13,255 bases of DNA from NCBI GenBank assembly GCA_024280195.1, contig JAJRQP010000295.1:1-13255 (forward strand), written 5' to 3'. Under the pieces are notes generated by a model. That model had not been told where the DNA came from. It saw only the letters and a program-made list of their open reading frames with translations, and searched no databases. Of this stretch, positions 5,722-13,255 are shown piece after piece; position 1 is the first letter of the stretch, and the number at the start of each line of letters is the position of its first letter. The translations under genes and the position numbers were made by a program. This DNA comes from Bacteroidota bacterium. Lineage in GTDB: Bacteria > Bacteroidota > Bacteroidia > Flavobacteriales_D > Crocinitomicaceae.

Positions 5722-7626
5722 TTATTTTACTTTAACTCCACGTAATTCTTTGATAGAGTGATAGAATACCAAACCAAAACCGAAGGCTAACATTAAATGA
5801 AAAGGAACCATTCCTAAATCACCATAAATGGTACGGTTGATTGCTGTGAATAAGAATAAAAGAAATAACAATCCTTCTCCAATGTTAAGAATAGAAAGGC
5901 TTTTCTTATCGTATTTGTTGGTTGTTACATCATTATTTGCTCCCACGTTGAATTTTGGTGTTCTCACAAAAGAGCTTTTGATTCCCAAGTAACCTTCAAT
6001 GACAGCGACAGAATTGTTCAGTGATAATCCCATAGAAACCATTAAGAAAACAAAGAAGCGTCCAATGAATTTGAAGAAGTCTTTGAAGAAATGTCCTGTT
6101 TTGTCTCTGTACGATTGCCAGTAATAGTAAGCTAAGAAAACAGTTGCGATTAAAAAGAACGCGCCGTATTGAATCAAATCGTTCAAATCAGAGAAACTAT
6201 CTTTAATATGTAGAACAACTAAGCTCAATAAAGCAATCAATAATATAAAAATGAACACCGAAGAATTGAACAGATGTGAAAGTCCGTGAATTCTATCTGA
6301 TAGTCGCACACCTTTAGCTGTTGCCAGTTGTTTCCTCATCTTGATGAAGCATTCTGCGCCACCTTTCATCCAGCGATGCTGTTGAGATTTTAAGGCTGAC
6401 ATTGTCACAGGTAATTCTGCTGGAGCAATAACATCTTCTCTGTATTCAAAACGCCAACCTTTCAATTGTGCGCGGTAACTTAAGTCTAAATCTTCTGTTA
6501 AGGTATCGTGCTCCCAGCCTCCAGCATCTTCAATACACGTTCTTCTCCAGACACCACCTGTTCCGTTGAAGTTAATGAAGTGGCCTGAAGCTGTTCTTCC
6601 TCCTTGCTCAATTGCAAAATGACCGTTCAGTCCGAATGCTTGCAATTCAGTTAGCAAAGAATAGTCTTTATTGATATGTCCCCATCTTGTTTGAACAACA
6701 CCCACTTTTTCATCTCTAAAATAAGGCATTACTTTTTGCAAGAAATCTGGATTAGGAATAAAATCAGCATCAAATATACCGATGAATTCACCCTCAACTC
6801 TGTCCATTGCGTCATCTAACGCCCCAGCTTTATATCCTGTCCTGTCTGTTCGGTGAATGTGCTGAATATTAATGCCTCTTGCTTTAACCTCAGCAACTTT
6901 CTTAGCAATAACATCTACGGTCTCATCGGTAGAATCGTCCAAAACCTGGATTTGCAATTTATCGGATGGATAATCGAAGTTAGCAACTGTTTCAATGATT
7001 CTATCAGCAACATATAGCTCGTTGAACATTGGTAATTGAATGGTGACTTTAGGCGTGTTCGTTGGGTCAAAAATGGGTTTAATTTCCTCTTCTCTTTTCT
7101 TTTTATTCTTGACATAGGTAATTGCCAAAGTAACTTGGAGAATACTATAGAATAACACCAAAAGCAAGCAAAGAAAATAAAATCCGATAACTGTTTTAGC
7201 TAACCAATGTGACCAATAGTGTTCCTTACCATACGCATCACCCCAATCAAACATCCATGAAACTTTTCTCCCAATTTCAAAAGGAGTAAAAGTAAATCCG
7301 TCGGCATGTTCTTTATTCAATGAGAATGGAATGTCTTTTCTATTGTAAGTGATGTCGTCCACAACTAAGGTGTAGTCTCCTAAAGGAACATTGTTAAAAG
7401 AGAAAACTCCCTCAGAATTAGATGTTGCTTTGTATATTTTGGTAGAATCAGCATTTTGAATTTTCAATTTAACTTTTGAAACTTCATTTTTCGTTTTTGC
7501 ATCTACTACAATTCCTTTCACAACTTTAACTTGTTGTGCATTTAAAAGAGTTGTCGCAAATAATAATAGTAGGACAAGTGTTGTCTTCAAGTAATTCAAT
7601 TTATTTGTTTTCAATGGTGCAATCAT
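5722..7626 (-). CDS. Membrane GT2 (cellulose-synthase type) with N-terminal signal peptide and CarboxypepD_reg-like domain
   Basis: This protein has 634 residues. A signal peptide (KTTLVLLLLFATTLLNA, ending near residue 30 before QQ) is followed by a beta-sandwich of the carboxypeptidase regulatory-like type (about 34-104: VKGIVVDAKT, then SEGVFSFNNVPLGDYTLVVDD). A helix at 145-171 leads to the cytoplasmic GT2 domain with all processive-synthase motifs: LDDST (229-233), DAD (286-288), LTEDLDLSYR (376-385; TED at 377-379) and QQHRW (415-419). Further helices lie near 452-473, 486-502, 521-540, 584-597 and 603-624. The family makes beta-glycans or transfers single sugars from nucleotide donors at the membrane. 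Typical bacterial relatives begin at the helix and lack the exported domain. It starts 12 bases after the DPM-like gene and abuts the GT-C gene, so the three form one operon. The product polymer is not known. Confidence 0.85.
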   Translation of the reverse strand: MIAPLKTNKLNYLKTTLVLLLLFATTLLNAQQVKVVKGIVVDAKTKNEVSKVKLKIQNADSTKIYKATSNSEGVFSFNNVPLGDYTLVVDDITYNRKDIPFSLNKEHADGFTFTPFEIGRKVSWMFDWGDAYGKEHYWSHWLAKTVIGFYFLCLLLVLFYSILQVTLAITYVKNKKKREEEIKPIFDPTNTPKVTIQLPMFNELYVADRIIETVANFDYPSDKLQIQVLDDSTDETVDVIAKKVAEVKARGINIQHIHRTDRTGYKAGALDDAMDRVEGEFIGIFDADFIPNPDFLQKVMPYFRDEKVGVVQTRWGHINKDYSLLTELQAFGLNGHFAIEQGGRTASGHFINFNGTGGVWRRTCIEDAGGWEHDTLTEDLDLSYRAQLKGWRFEYREDVIAPAELPVTMSALKSQQHRWMKGGAECFIKMRKQLATAKGVRLSDRIHGLSHLFNSSVFIFILLIALLSLVVLHIKDSFSDLNDLIQYGAFFLIATVFLAYYYWQSYRDKTGHFFKDFFKFIGRFFVFLMVSMGLSLNNSVAVIEGYLGIKSSFVRTPKFNVGANNDVTTNKYDKKSLSILNIGEGLLFLLFLFTAINRTIYGDLGMVPFHLMLAFGFGLVFYHSIKELRGVKVK

Positions 7627-7638
7627 TCTTAATTCTAA

Positions 7639-8328
7639 CTAAAAAAGATATTTAAAAACAGCAAATATAATCTTTATTCCGGCAAGTATTGTCCCTTTAA
7701 CAGTACCACTTACTTTTGATACCCCAATTCGCTTTTTATAGTTGACTGGAACTTCGCAATAAGTCATCTTGTTTTTAAGGACTTTGATTTGCATTTCTAT
7801 CGTCCATCCGTAAGTTTTGTCAGACATTCCAAGTTTTTGTAAAGAGTCAAATTTCATAGCTCTAAATGGACCTAAGTCTGTAAATTTACCACTGTAAAAA
7901 AGTCGAATTAATTTCGTTGCTAACCAATTGCCAAATACTTGCTGAGGAGTAAGTGAACCTTTTTCTCTTTCTCCCAAAACTCGTGAGCCAATAACTAGAT
8001 CTTTATCCCCATCGAGAATTGGTGCAATAACATCTTTAATCTCCTCTGGATAATCAGAATAATCTCCATCCAAAAACACGATGATTTCTGTATTCAATCG
8101 TTCACATTCTGCAATGCCTTTTAAACAGGCCCAACCGTATCCTTTTCGAGGTTCATCGAGAACAATTGCTCCAGCAGATTTTGCAACTTCTACCGTAGAA
8201 TCGGTGGAATTGTTATTGACAACAATCACATGGTTTACCAGGTCTCTATCAATGTCCGCAACAACCTTTCCGATGGATTGTTCTTCATTGTATGCCGGTA
8301 TTACAACAGAAATGATTTTATTTTTCAT
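7639..8328 (-). CDS. GT2 glycosyltransferase, polyprenyl-phosphate sugar synthase (DPM/DPG-like)
   Basis: This soluble or membrane-associated GT2 of 229 residues is the length of single-domain dolichyl-phosphate mannosyltransferase-like enzymes, which move a sugar from GDP-mannose or UDP-glucose to polyprenyl phosphate at the cytoplasmic face. It shows the nucleotide-binding start VVIPAYNEEQSIGKV (8-22), VVNNNSTDST (36-45), the metal-binding DGD (87-89, in VFLDGDYSD), IGSRVLGE (113-120), DLGPFRAMK (151-159) and YGWTIEMQIK (173-182). The C-terminal helix (KGTILAGIKIIFAVFKYLF) is amphipathic to hydrophobic and may touch the membrane. It is the first gene of a three-gene minus-strand operon and could supply the lipid-linked donor for the GT-C enzyme two genes downstream. 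The start is supported by the family N-terminus. A weak -7 box lies close upstream. Mannose versus glucose cannot be decided. Confidence 0.88.
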   Translation of the reverse strand: MKNKIISVVIPAYNEEQSIGKVVADIDRDLVNHVIVVNNNSTDSTVEVAKSAGAIVLDEPRKGYGWACLKGIAECERLNTEIIVFLDGDYSDYPEEIKDVIAPILDGDKDLVIGSRVLGEREKGSLTPQQVFGNWLATKLIRLFYSGKFTDLGPFRAMKFDSLQKLGMSDKTYGWTIEMQIKVLKNKMTYCEVPVNYKKRIGVSKVSGTVKGTILAGIKIIFAVFKYLF

Positions 8329-8333
8329 TAGCG

Positions 8334-8341
8334 CGAAGATA
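8334..8341 (-). promoter_or_regulatory. Possible -7 box of the glycosyltransferase operon
   Basis: On the minus strand TATCTTCG differs from TAnnTTTG at one base and lies five bases from the ATG at 8328, so a transcript would be nearly leaderless. It is the only candidate in a gap otherwise filled with repeats. The call is weak. Confidence 0.3.
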
Positions 8342-8439
8342 GTTTTTTCTAAAGAATTTTAGAACGCACTATTCATTATTCTAAAGTAAGATTCACTTCC
8401 ATTATTCAATAAATCTGTCATTCCATTTCACAGAGTGCT

Positions 8440-8523
8440 AATAATTCACAATGATAACAGGTGTCAACTTCATAATTCATAATCCTAACAGGTGTAATTG
8501 TCATAATTCATAATGATAACACC
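8440..8523. repeat. 31 bp direct repeat, three copies, sharing its core with the distant array
   Basis: The TAAC of each unit falls at 8455, 8486 and 8517, an exact 31-base period. Units read ATAATTCACAATGATAACAGG then TGTCAACTT; CATAATTCATAATCC then TAACAGGTGTAATTGT; and CATAATTCATAATGA then TAACACCC. The second unit plus the TGTCAACTT of the first reproduces the join found in every unit of the array at 2592-3012. Confidence 0.85.
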
Positions 8524-8541
8524 CTTCACCCTTCACCCTTC
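8521..8541. repeat. ACCCTTC heptamer tract, three units
   Basis: Three perfect ACCCTTC units follow directly on the last 31 bp repeat and run into ACCTCTC. They lie in the gap upstream of parE, about 90 bases before its -7 box, so length change is unlikely to alter that promoter directly. Confidence 0.85.
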
Positions 8542-8631
8542 ACCTCTCAGTCACAGCAGCCGTCAACTTTTTCAACCTTCCTACGTGAATAACTCCTAAC
8601 AACTTCCTGTAAAACACCCTTCATTCTTCGT

Positions 8632-8639
8632 TATATTTG
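8632..8639 (+). promoter_or_regulatory. Bacteroidota -7 box for parE-parC
   Basis: TATATTTG matches TAnnTTTG exactly and lies 19 bases before the ATG at 8659 (25 before the alternative at 8665). The transcript would start near 8645 with a very short leader. No good -33 element can be picked out of the C-rich sequence upstream. Confidence 0.5.
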
Positions 8640-8658
8640 GTAATTCTCGAATAATTCA

Positions 8659-10548
8659 ATGCAAATGGCAGAAAATCAATATACTGAAGACAATATTCGC
8701 TCCCTCGATTGGAAAGAGCACATCCGCTTAAGACCCGGTATGTATATCGGTAAGTTGGGTGACGGTTCTTCTGCAGATGATGGAATTTACATCCTCGTAA
8801 AAGAAGTAGTTGATAATTGCATCGATGAATTCGTGATGGGAAATGGAAAACGAGTTGATATAAAAATCAAAGACGGAAAAGTTATCATTCGTGATTATGG
8901 ACGAGGGATTCCATTAGGAAAAGTAGTCGATGTTGTTTCAAAAATTAATACGGGAGGTAAATATGATTCCAAAGCATTTAAGAAGTCTGTTGGACTGAAT
9001 GGTGTCGGTTCTAAAGCTGTAAATGCTTTGTCCTCTCATTTTTTAGTTTATTCTGTTCGAGATGGAAAGAAAAAGTCTGCAAGTTTTGTTCGAGGAGTAC
9101 TCGTAGATGATCCGAAAATTGAAAATACAGACGAGCAAAACGGAACTTATGTTGAGTTTATTCCAGATGAAACCGTTTTTAAGAAATTCGCTTTTAAGAC
9201 ACCTTATCTCGCAAAGATGATGTGGAATTATTGCTACCTGAATCGCGGGTTGACAATTAAAATGAATGGAGAGAAGTTTTTCTCTAAAAATGGCTTGAAA
9301 GATTTATTAGAGAATAACATGGACGGCGATCCGCTTTATCCAATTATTCATTTGGAAGGAGATGATATTGAAGTTGCTTTTACCCACGGAAAAACTTACG
9401 GAGAGGATTATTATTCTTTCGTCAATGGACAACATACAACGCAAGGTGGTACGCATCAGAGTGCTTATCGTGAATCGATTGCCAAAGTAATTAAAGATTT
9501 CTACGGAAAGAATTACGAAGCATCAGATATTCGTCAATCCATTGTTGCATCGATTGCTGTAAAAGTAATGGAGCCGGTTTTTGAATCGCAAACGAAAACG
9601 AAATTAGGTTCTTTAGAAATTGAACCAGATGGTAAATCAATGCGTGCGTTTATCAATGATTTTTTGAAAGAGAAATTAGATAATTACTTGCATAGAAATC
9701 CAGATGTTGCAGAGATAATTGAACGAAAAATTAAGCAATCGGAGAAAGAAAGGAAAGAACTTTCAGGTATTCGGAAAATTGCTAGAGATAGAGCAAAGAA
9801 AGCAAATCTACACAACAAGAAATTGCGTGATTGTAGAGTTCATTATACAGATACTAAAAATGAGTTGCATGAGAATACAACCTTGTTTATTACCGAGGGA
9901 GATTCTGCAAGTGGCTCGATAACTAAGTCCAGAGACGTGAAAACACAGGCTGTTTTCTCCTTAAAGGGGAAGCCTTTGAATAGCTACGGTTTGACCAAAA
10001 AAGTAGTGTATGAGAATGAAGAATTTAACCTCATTCAAGCGGCGCTGAACATCGAGCTAGACATGGATGATTTGCGTTACAATAAGATTGTGATTGCAAC
10101 AGATGCCGATGTCGATGGAATGCACATCCGTTTATTATTGTTGACTTTCTTTTTGCAGTTCTTTCCAGATTTGATTAAAAGAAATCACGTGTATGTGCTT
10201 GAAACTCCACTATTTAGAGTTAGGAATAAAAAGAAAACAATTTATTGCTATTCTGACCAAGAACGAAAGGATGCAATTTCTGAGTTGGGAAAAAATGCAG
10301 AAATAACACGATTCAAAGGTCTTGGTGAAATTTCTCCGGATGAGTTTAAACACTTTATTGGTGAGGATATCCGTTTAGAGCCAGTCATTCTATCAAAAGA
10401 CTCCTCCATCGATGAAATTCTCTCTTATTACATGGGGAAAAATACACCTGCTCGACAAGAGTTCATCATTAATAACCTGAGAGTTGAAGAAGAGGTAAGT
10501 GATGAGGTAGAAGATGAATCGAGTAATAAATTAGAAAAAGCTTCATAA
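8659..10548 (+). CDS. parE: DNA topoisomerase IV subunit B
   Basis: This is the ATPase subunit of topoisomerase IV, the type IIA enzyme that separates linked daughter chromosomes, acting with ParC as a heterotetramer. The GHKL ATPase domain shows the catalytic Glu 49 and Asn 53 in KEVVDNCIDEF, Asp 79 in RDYGRGIP (78-85), and the VGLNGVGSKAVNALS loop (111-125). The transducer QTK loop is at 311-313 (QTKTKLGS). The TOPRIM domain has EGDSASGS (413-420) and DADVDG (482-487), then RFKGLGEISP (551-560). The 629-residue length fits ParE, not the longer enterobacterial GyrB, and KGKPLNSYGL stands where gyrases have GKILNVEK. The acidic C-terminal tail (about 608-627) is low in complexity. ATG 8659 could be replaced by ATG 8665 (MAENQ). 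parC follows after one base. Confidence 0.93.
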   Translation: MQMAENQYTEDNIRSLDWKEHIRLRPGMYIGKLGDGSSADDGIYILVKEVVDNCIDEFVMGNGKRVDIKIKDGKVIIRDYGRGIPLGKVVDVVSKINTGGKYDSKAFKKSVGLNGVGSKAVNALSSHFLVYSVRDGKKKSASFVRGVLVDDPKIENTDEQNGTYVEFIPDETVFKKFAFKTPYLAKMMWNYCYLNRGLTIKMNGEKFFSKNGLKDLLENNMDGDPLYPIIHLEGDDIEVAFTHGKTYGEDYYSFVNGQHTTQGGTHQSAYRESIAKVIKDFYGKNYEASDIRQSIVASIAVKVMEPVFESQTKTKLGSLEIEPDGKSMRAFINDFLKEKLDNYLHRNPDVAEIIERKIKQSEKERKELSGIRKIARDRAKKANLHNKKLRDCRVHYTDTKNELHENTTLFITEGDSASGSITKSRDVKTQAVFSLKGKPLNSYGLTKKVVYENEEFNLIQAALNIELDMDDLRYNKIVIATDADVDGMHIRLLLLTFFLQFFPDLIKRNHVYVLETPLFRVRNKKKTIYCYSDQERKDAISELGKNAEITRFKGLGEISPDEFKHFIGEDIRLEPVILSKDSSIDEILSYYMGKNTPARQEFIINNLRVEEEVSDEVEDESSNKLEKAS

Positions 10549-10549
10549 T

Positions 10550-13252
10550 ATGTCCGAAGAAAACGACGAGTTAGAAAACAACGAATTGAACGATGGACAA
10601 GAGAACGAATCAAGTCCATTTAGCGATAGAGAATTAGATGATAATATCATTCCTGTTAGTGGTTTGTATGAGAATTGGTTCTTGGATTATGCCTCTTATG
10701 TAATTCTTGAAAGAGCCGTTCCTTCATTGTATGATGGTTTTAAACCTGTGCAACGGAGAATCATGCATTCTATGAAAGAAATGGACGATGGTCGTTACAA
10801 TAAAGTAGCGAATATCATTGGTAACACGATGAAGTATCATCCTCACGGTGATGCGTCTATTGGTGATGCTTTGGTGAATATCGGACAGAAAGATTTACTC
10901 ATTGATTGTCAAGGAAACTGGGGGAACACCCTAACAGGTGACCGTGCAGCTGCAGCTCGTTACATTGAAGCAAGAGTTTCTAAGTTAGCAAATCATATTT
11001 TGTTTAACCCGAAGACAACGAAATGGCTGAAGAGTTATGACGGACGAAACAATGAGCCGGATCAATTGCCTGTTAAGTTTCCATTGTTATTGGCACAAGG
11101 GGCAGAAGGTATTGCTGTGGGGATGGCATGTAAAATATTGCCGCACAATTTTGTAGAGCTTATTGAGCAGTCAATCAATCATTTACGCGGAAAAAAAGTA
11201 ACGATTTATCCTGATTTCCCAAACGGGGGAATGATTGATGTCTCTAATTACAACGATGGATTACGTGGTGGTAAAATTCGACTTCGTGCAAAAGTTAGTA
11301 AGTTTGATAAGAAGACATTGATGGTTACGGAAATCCCTTATGGGACAACTACTACACTGATTGATTCTATTCTGAAAGCAAACGATAAAGGGAAGATTAA
11401 GATTAAGAAAATTGAAGATAATACAGCTGCAACTGCAGAGGTTGTCATTCATTTAGCACCTGGTGTTTCTCCCGATAAAACGATGGATGCGCTTTATGCG
11501 TTTACAGATTGTGAGGTATCACTTTCTCCAAACACTTCTGTTATTGATGGTAATAAGCCTCGATTCATGGGGGTGACAGAGATTCTGAAAGTGAATACAG
11601 ATACAACGGTTCATCTTCTGAAACGAGAATTAGAAATTCGACTTGAAGAATTAGAAAGACAATGGCATTTTTCTACCTTAGAAAAAATCTTCATTAACGA
11701 AGAAATGTACATTGATTTTAAGAATTATTCTGATAAAACAAGTCTGTACGAGTATTTATACAAGGCATTTAAAGTATTTAAAAAGCAGTTAATTAGAGAG
11801 ATTGCAGACGAAGATTTACACCGTCTGACGCAAATACCAATGATTCGTATTACGCGTTTCGATGCGACTAAAGCAGACGACACCATTGCGAAAATTGAGG
11901 CAGAGATGGAAGAGGTAAAGAATAACCTTGCTAGCCTTATTGATTACTCAATTGATTATTTCAAAGACTTGAAAAAGAGATTTGGAGAAGGGAAAGAACG
12001 TAAAACAGAGATTAAGACTTTTGAGTCAATTACTGCTTCCAAAGTGATTATTGCCAATAAGAAATTGTACGTTGATTACGAAGAAGGGTTCATTGGTCAT
12101 AGCATTCGTAAAGCAGAATACATTGCTGATTGTTCTGATATCGATGATGTCATTATATTCTTTGCATCTGGAAAAATGATGGTGACTAAGGTGGCAGACA
12201 AGAAATTTGTTGGCAAAGGAATCGTCTATGCAAATGTCTGGAAAAGAGGGGATAAACGAACAGTCTACCATTTGATGTATCAAGATGGAAAAGGTGGGGC
12301 TACCATGATGAAACGTTTCAATGTGAATTCAATTACCAGAGATACGGAATATGATTTAACGAAAGGAACGAAAGGTTCGAAGATGTTATATTTCACTGTG
12401 CATCCAAATGGAGAACGTGAAGTGGTGACAGTGATTCTTCGTGCAAGACCTCATTTAAAACGATTGAAATTCGATATTGATATGGGTGATTTACTCATTA
12501 AAGGTCGTGGTGCTGGAGGAAATCGAGTAACTAAAGAGATTGTTTCTAAAATCGTACAGAAAGAAGTAGGAGGTTCAACTCTTGCGGCAAGAAAAATTTG
12601 GTTCGATGAGGTTGTAAGTCGTTTGAATGACGACGGCAGAGGTAAGTTCTTGGGAGAATTTAAAGGGACAGATAAAATATTAACGCTTTATAGTTCTGGA
12701 GAATATCGCTTGAGCAACTTTGATTTATCGACGCACTTTGATGATGATATGATTCATATTGAAAAATGGAACCCTGAACATGCTATCTCTGCAGTTTATT
12801 TTGACGCATCCAAAGAAATGCATTATTGCAAGCGTTTCTTGTGTGAAATAACAACTGATAAGAAAGTCAATTTCATCTCAGAAACAGAAGGTTCAACTTT
12901 AGATTTAGTTTCAACAGGGTATCGACCACAAGCGAGAATTGTGTACAATAAGTTACTCAAAGCAACGAAGAATTTACCGGATACAATTATCAATATAGCT
13001 GATTTTATAGATGTAAAAGGTATGAAATCACAAGGGAATCAAATGACGAAGAATAAGGTCAAGGAGATTGTGATTAACATTCCCGAAGACGGAGAAGAAG
13101 AATGGCCAGAACCAGAAAAGCCAATTGCTCCATCAACTCCGGAAATTGAAGGAGAAGAAGATGAAGCACCAACAACGGTGGAATGGGACGTGAAGAAAGA
13201 TACTTCGACTGACTCAGCAACCGAGGATGGAGATCAGGCGAAGTTGTTTTAA
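10550..13252 (+). CDS. parC: DNA topoisomerase IV subunit A
   Basis: This is the DNA cleavage and rejoining subunit of topoisomerase IV. After an acidic N-terminal tail of about 30 residues, the winged-helix domain has YDGFKPVQRRIM (61-72), the quinolone-determining segment HPHGDASIGDALVN (97-110), and the catalytic pair Arg 137-Tyr 138 in AARYIEAR. A helical tower and coiled coil follow (about 385-475), then the beta-pinwheel C-terminal domain from about 500. No GyrA box (QRRGGKG) is seen there; the nearest match is VWKRGDKRT, which supports ParC over GyrA. Residues about 844-890 are an acidic, Pro-rich, poorly structured tail ending in QAKLF. At 900 residues it is long compared with E. coli ParC but normal for the phylum. 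The ATG is one base after the parE TAA, so the two subunits should be made together. The stop is three bases from the window end. Confidence 0.93.
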   Translation: MSEENDELENNELNDGQENESSPFSDRELDDNIIPVSGLYENWFLDYASYVILERAVPSLYDGFKPVQRRIMHSMKEMDDGRYNKVANIIGNTMKYHPHGDASIGDALVNIGQKDLLIDCQGNWGNTLTGDRAAAARYIEARVSKLANHILFNPKTTKWLKSYDGRNNEPDQLPVKFPLLLAQGAEGIAVGMACKILPHNFVELIEQSINHLRGKKVTIYPDFPNGGMIDVSNYNDGLRGGKIRLRAKVSKFDKKTLMVTEIPYGTTTTLIDSILKANDKGKIKIKKIEDNTAATAEVVIHLAPGVSPDKTMDALYAFTDCEVSLSPNTSVIDGNKPRFMGVTEILKVNTDTTVHLLKRELEIRLEELERQWHFSTLEKIFINEEMYIDFKNYSDKTSLYEYLYKAFKVFKKQLIREIADEDLHRLTQIPMIRITRFDATKADDTIAKIEAEMEEVKNNLASLIDYSIDYFKDLKKRFGEGKERKTEIKTFESITASKVIIANKKLYVDYEEGFIGHSIRKAEYIADCSDIDDVIIFFASGKMMVTKVADKKFVGKGIVYANVWKRGDKRTVYHLMYQDGKGGATMMKRFNVNSITRDTEYDLTKGTKGSKMLYFTVHPNGEREVVTVILRARPHLKRLKFDIDMGDLLIKGRGAGGNRVTKEIVSKIVQKEVGGSTLAARKIWFDEVVSRLNDDGRGKFLGEFKGTDKILTLYSSGEYRLSNFDLSTHFDDDMIHIEKWNPEHAISAVYFDASKEMHYCKRFLCEITTDKKVNFISETEGSTLDLVSTGYRPQARIVYNKLLKATKNLPDTIINIADFIDVKGMKSQGNQMTKNKVKEIVINIPEDGEEEWPEPEKPIAPSTPEIEGEEDEAPTTVEWDVKKDTSTDSATEDGDQAKLF

Positions 13253-13255
13253 AGA

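Larger units (their letters stand above)
8342..8631. other. Gene-free divergent region with repeats upstream of parE
   Basis: No credible gene is seen on either strand. The gap separates the minus-strand glycosyltransferase operon from parE. From 8440 to 8523 there are three 31 bp repeats, followed by an ACCCTTC heptamer tract (8521-8541) and then C-rich, G-poor sequence to about 8620. The style and the core module match the field at 2388-3223. Promoters for the two divergent units appear to sit at the extreme edges, leaving the repeats between them. Confidence 0.75.

Noticed and set aside
8081..8362. Plus-strand 93-codon frame opposite the DPM-like gene
   Set aside because: It overlaps the conserved N-terminal nucleotide-binding motifs of the minus-strand GT2, and its own translation has no recognisable character.
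8659..13252. Gyrase (gyrB-gyrA) instead of topoisomerase IV
   Set aside because: The A subunit lacks a GyrA box, the B subunit has KGKPLNSYGL in place of the gyrase GKILNVEK segment, and the adjacent B-A arrangement with these lengths fits parE-parC of the phylum.
1..13255. tRNA, rRNA, insertion sequence, integron or phage genes
   Set aside because: No cloverleaf, transposase or integrase motifs, attachment-site duplications or phage-type genes were found on either strand.

Overview
The window looks like chromosomal DNA of a low-GC member of the Bacteroidota, probably Flavobacteriales. Supporting signs are Bacteroidota-type -7 boxes (TAnnTTTG) just upstream of two start codons, mostly A/T-rich start regions without strong Shine-Dalgarno sequences, a DUF4258-type membrane protein with the GCSWLP signature, and a ParE/ParC pair of the lengths usual in this phylum. 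The family-level placement is inference.

Region 1 (1-1892, plus strand) is a tight run of four genes whose ends overlap: the 3' part of a TerC-family membrane protein, an unrecognised 193-residue soluble protein, a YbeD/DUF493 protein, and a small signal-anchored protein whose C-terminal domain resembles the type IX secretion tail fold. Region 2 (1893-2387) is thioredoxin, standing alone between a candidate sigma-54-like promoter with an adjacent inverted repeat and a clear intrinsic terminator. Region 3 (2388-3247) has no gene. It is a C-rich, G-poor repeat field with a tandem array of about 100 bp units, flanked on both sides by copies of a second element.

Region 4 (3248-4170, plus) holds a DUF4258-type membrane protein and, overlapping its end, a small two-helix membrane protein whose frame is broken at a run of eight T. 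Region 5 (8328-4375, minus) is a compact three-gene glycosylation operon: a soluble DPM-like GT2, a membrane GT2 of cellulose-synthase type with an unusual N-terminal signal peptide plus beta-sandwich domain, and a multi-pass GT-C transferase. The simplest model is that the first enzyme charges a polyprenyl phosphate with a sugar, the GT-C enzyme uses that lipid-linked sugar on the outer face of the inner membrane, and the membrane GT2 builds or exports a glycan.

Region 6 (8329-8658) is a second repeat field sharing its core module with the array 5.5 kb away. Region 7 (8659-13252, plus) is parE-parC, encoding both subunits of topoisomerase IV, one base apart. The most unusual content is the dispersed repeat system, the frameshifted small gene, the tail-like domain on an inner-membrane anchor, and the GT2 fusion.
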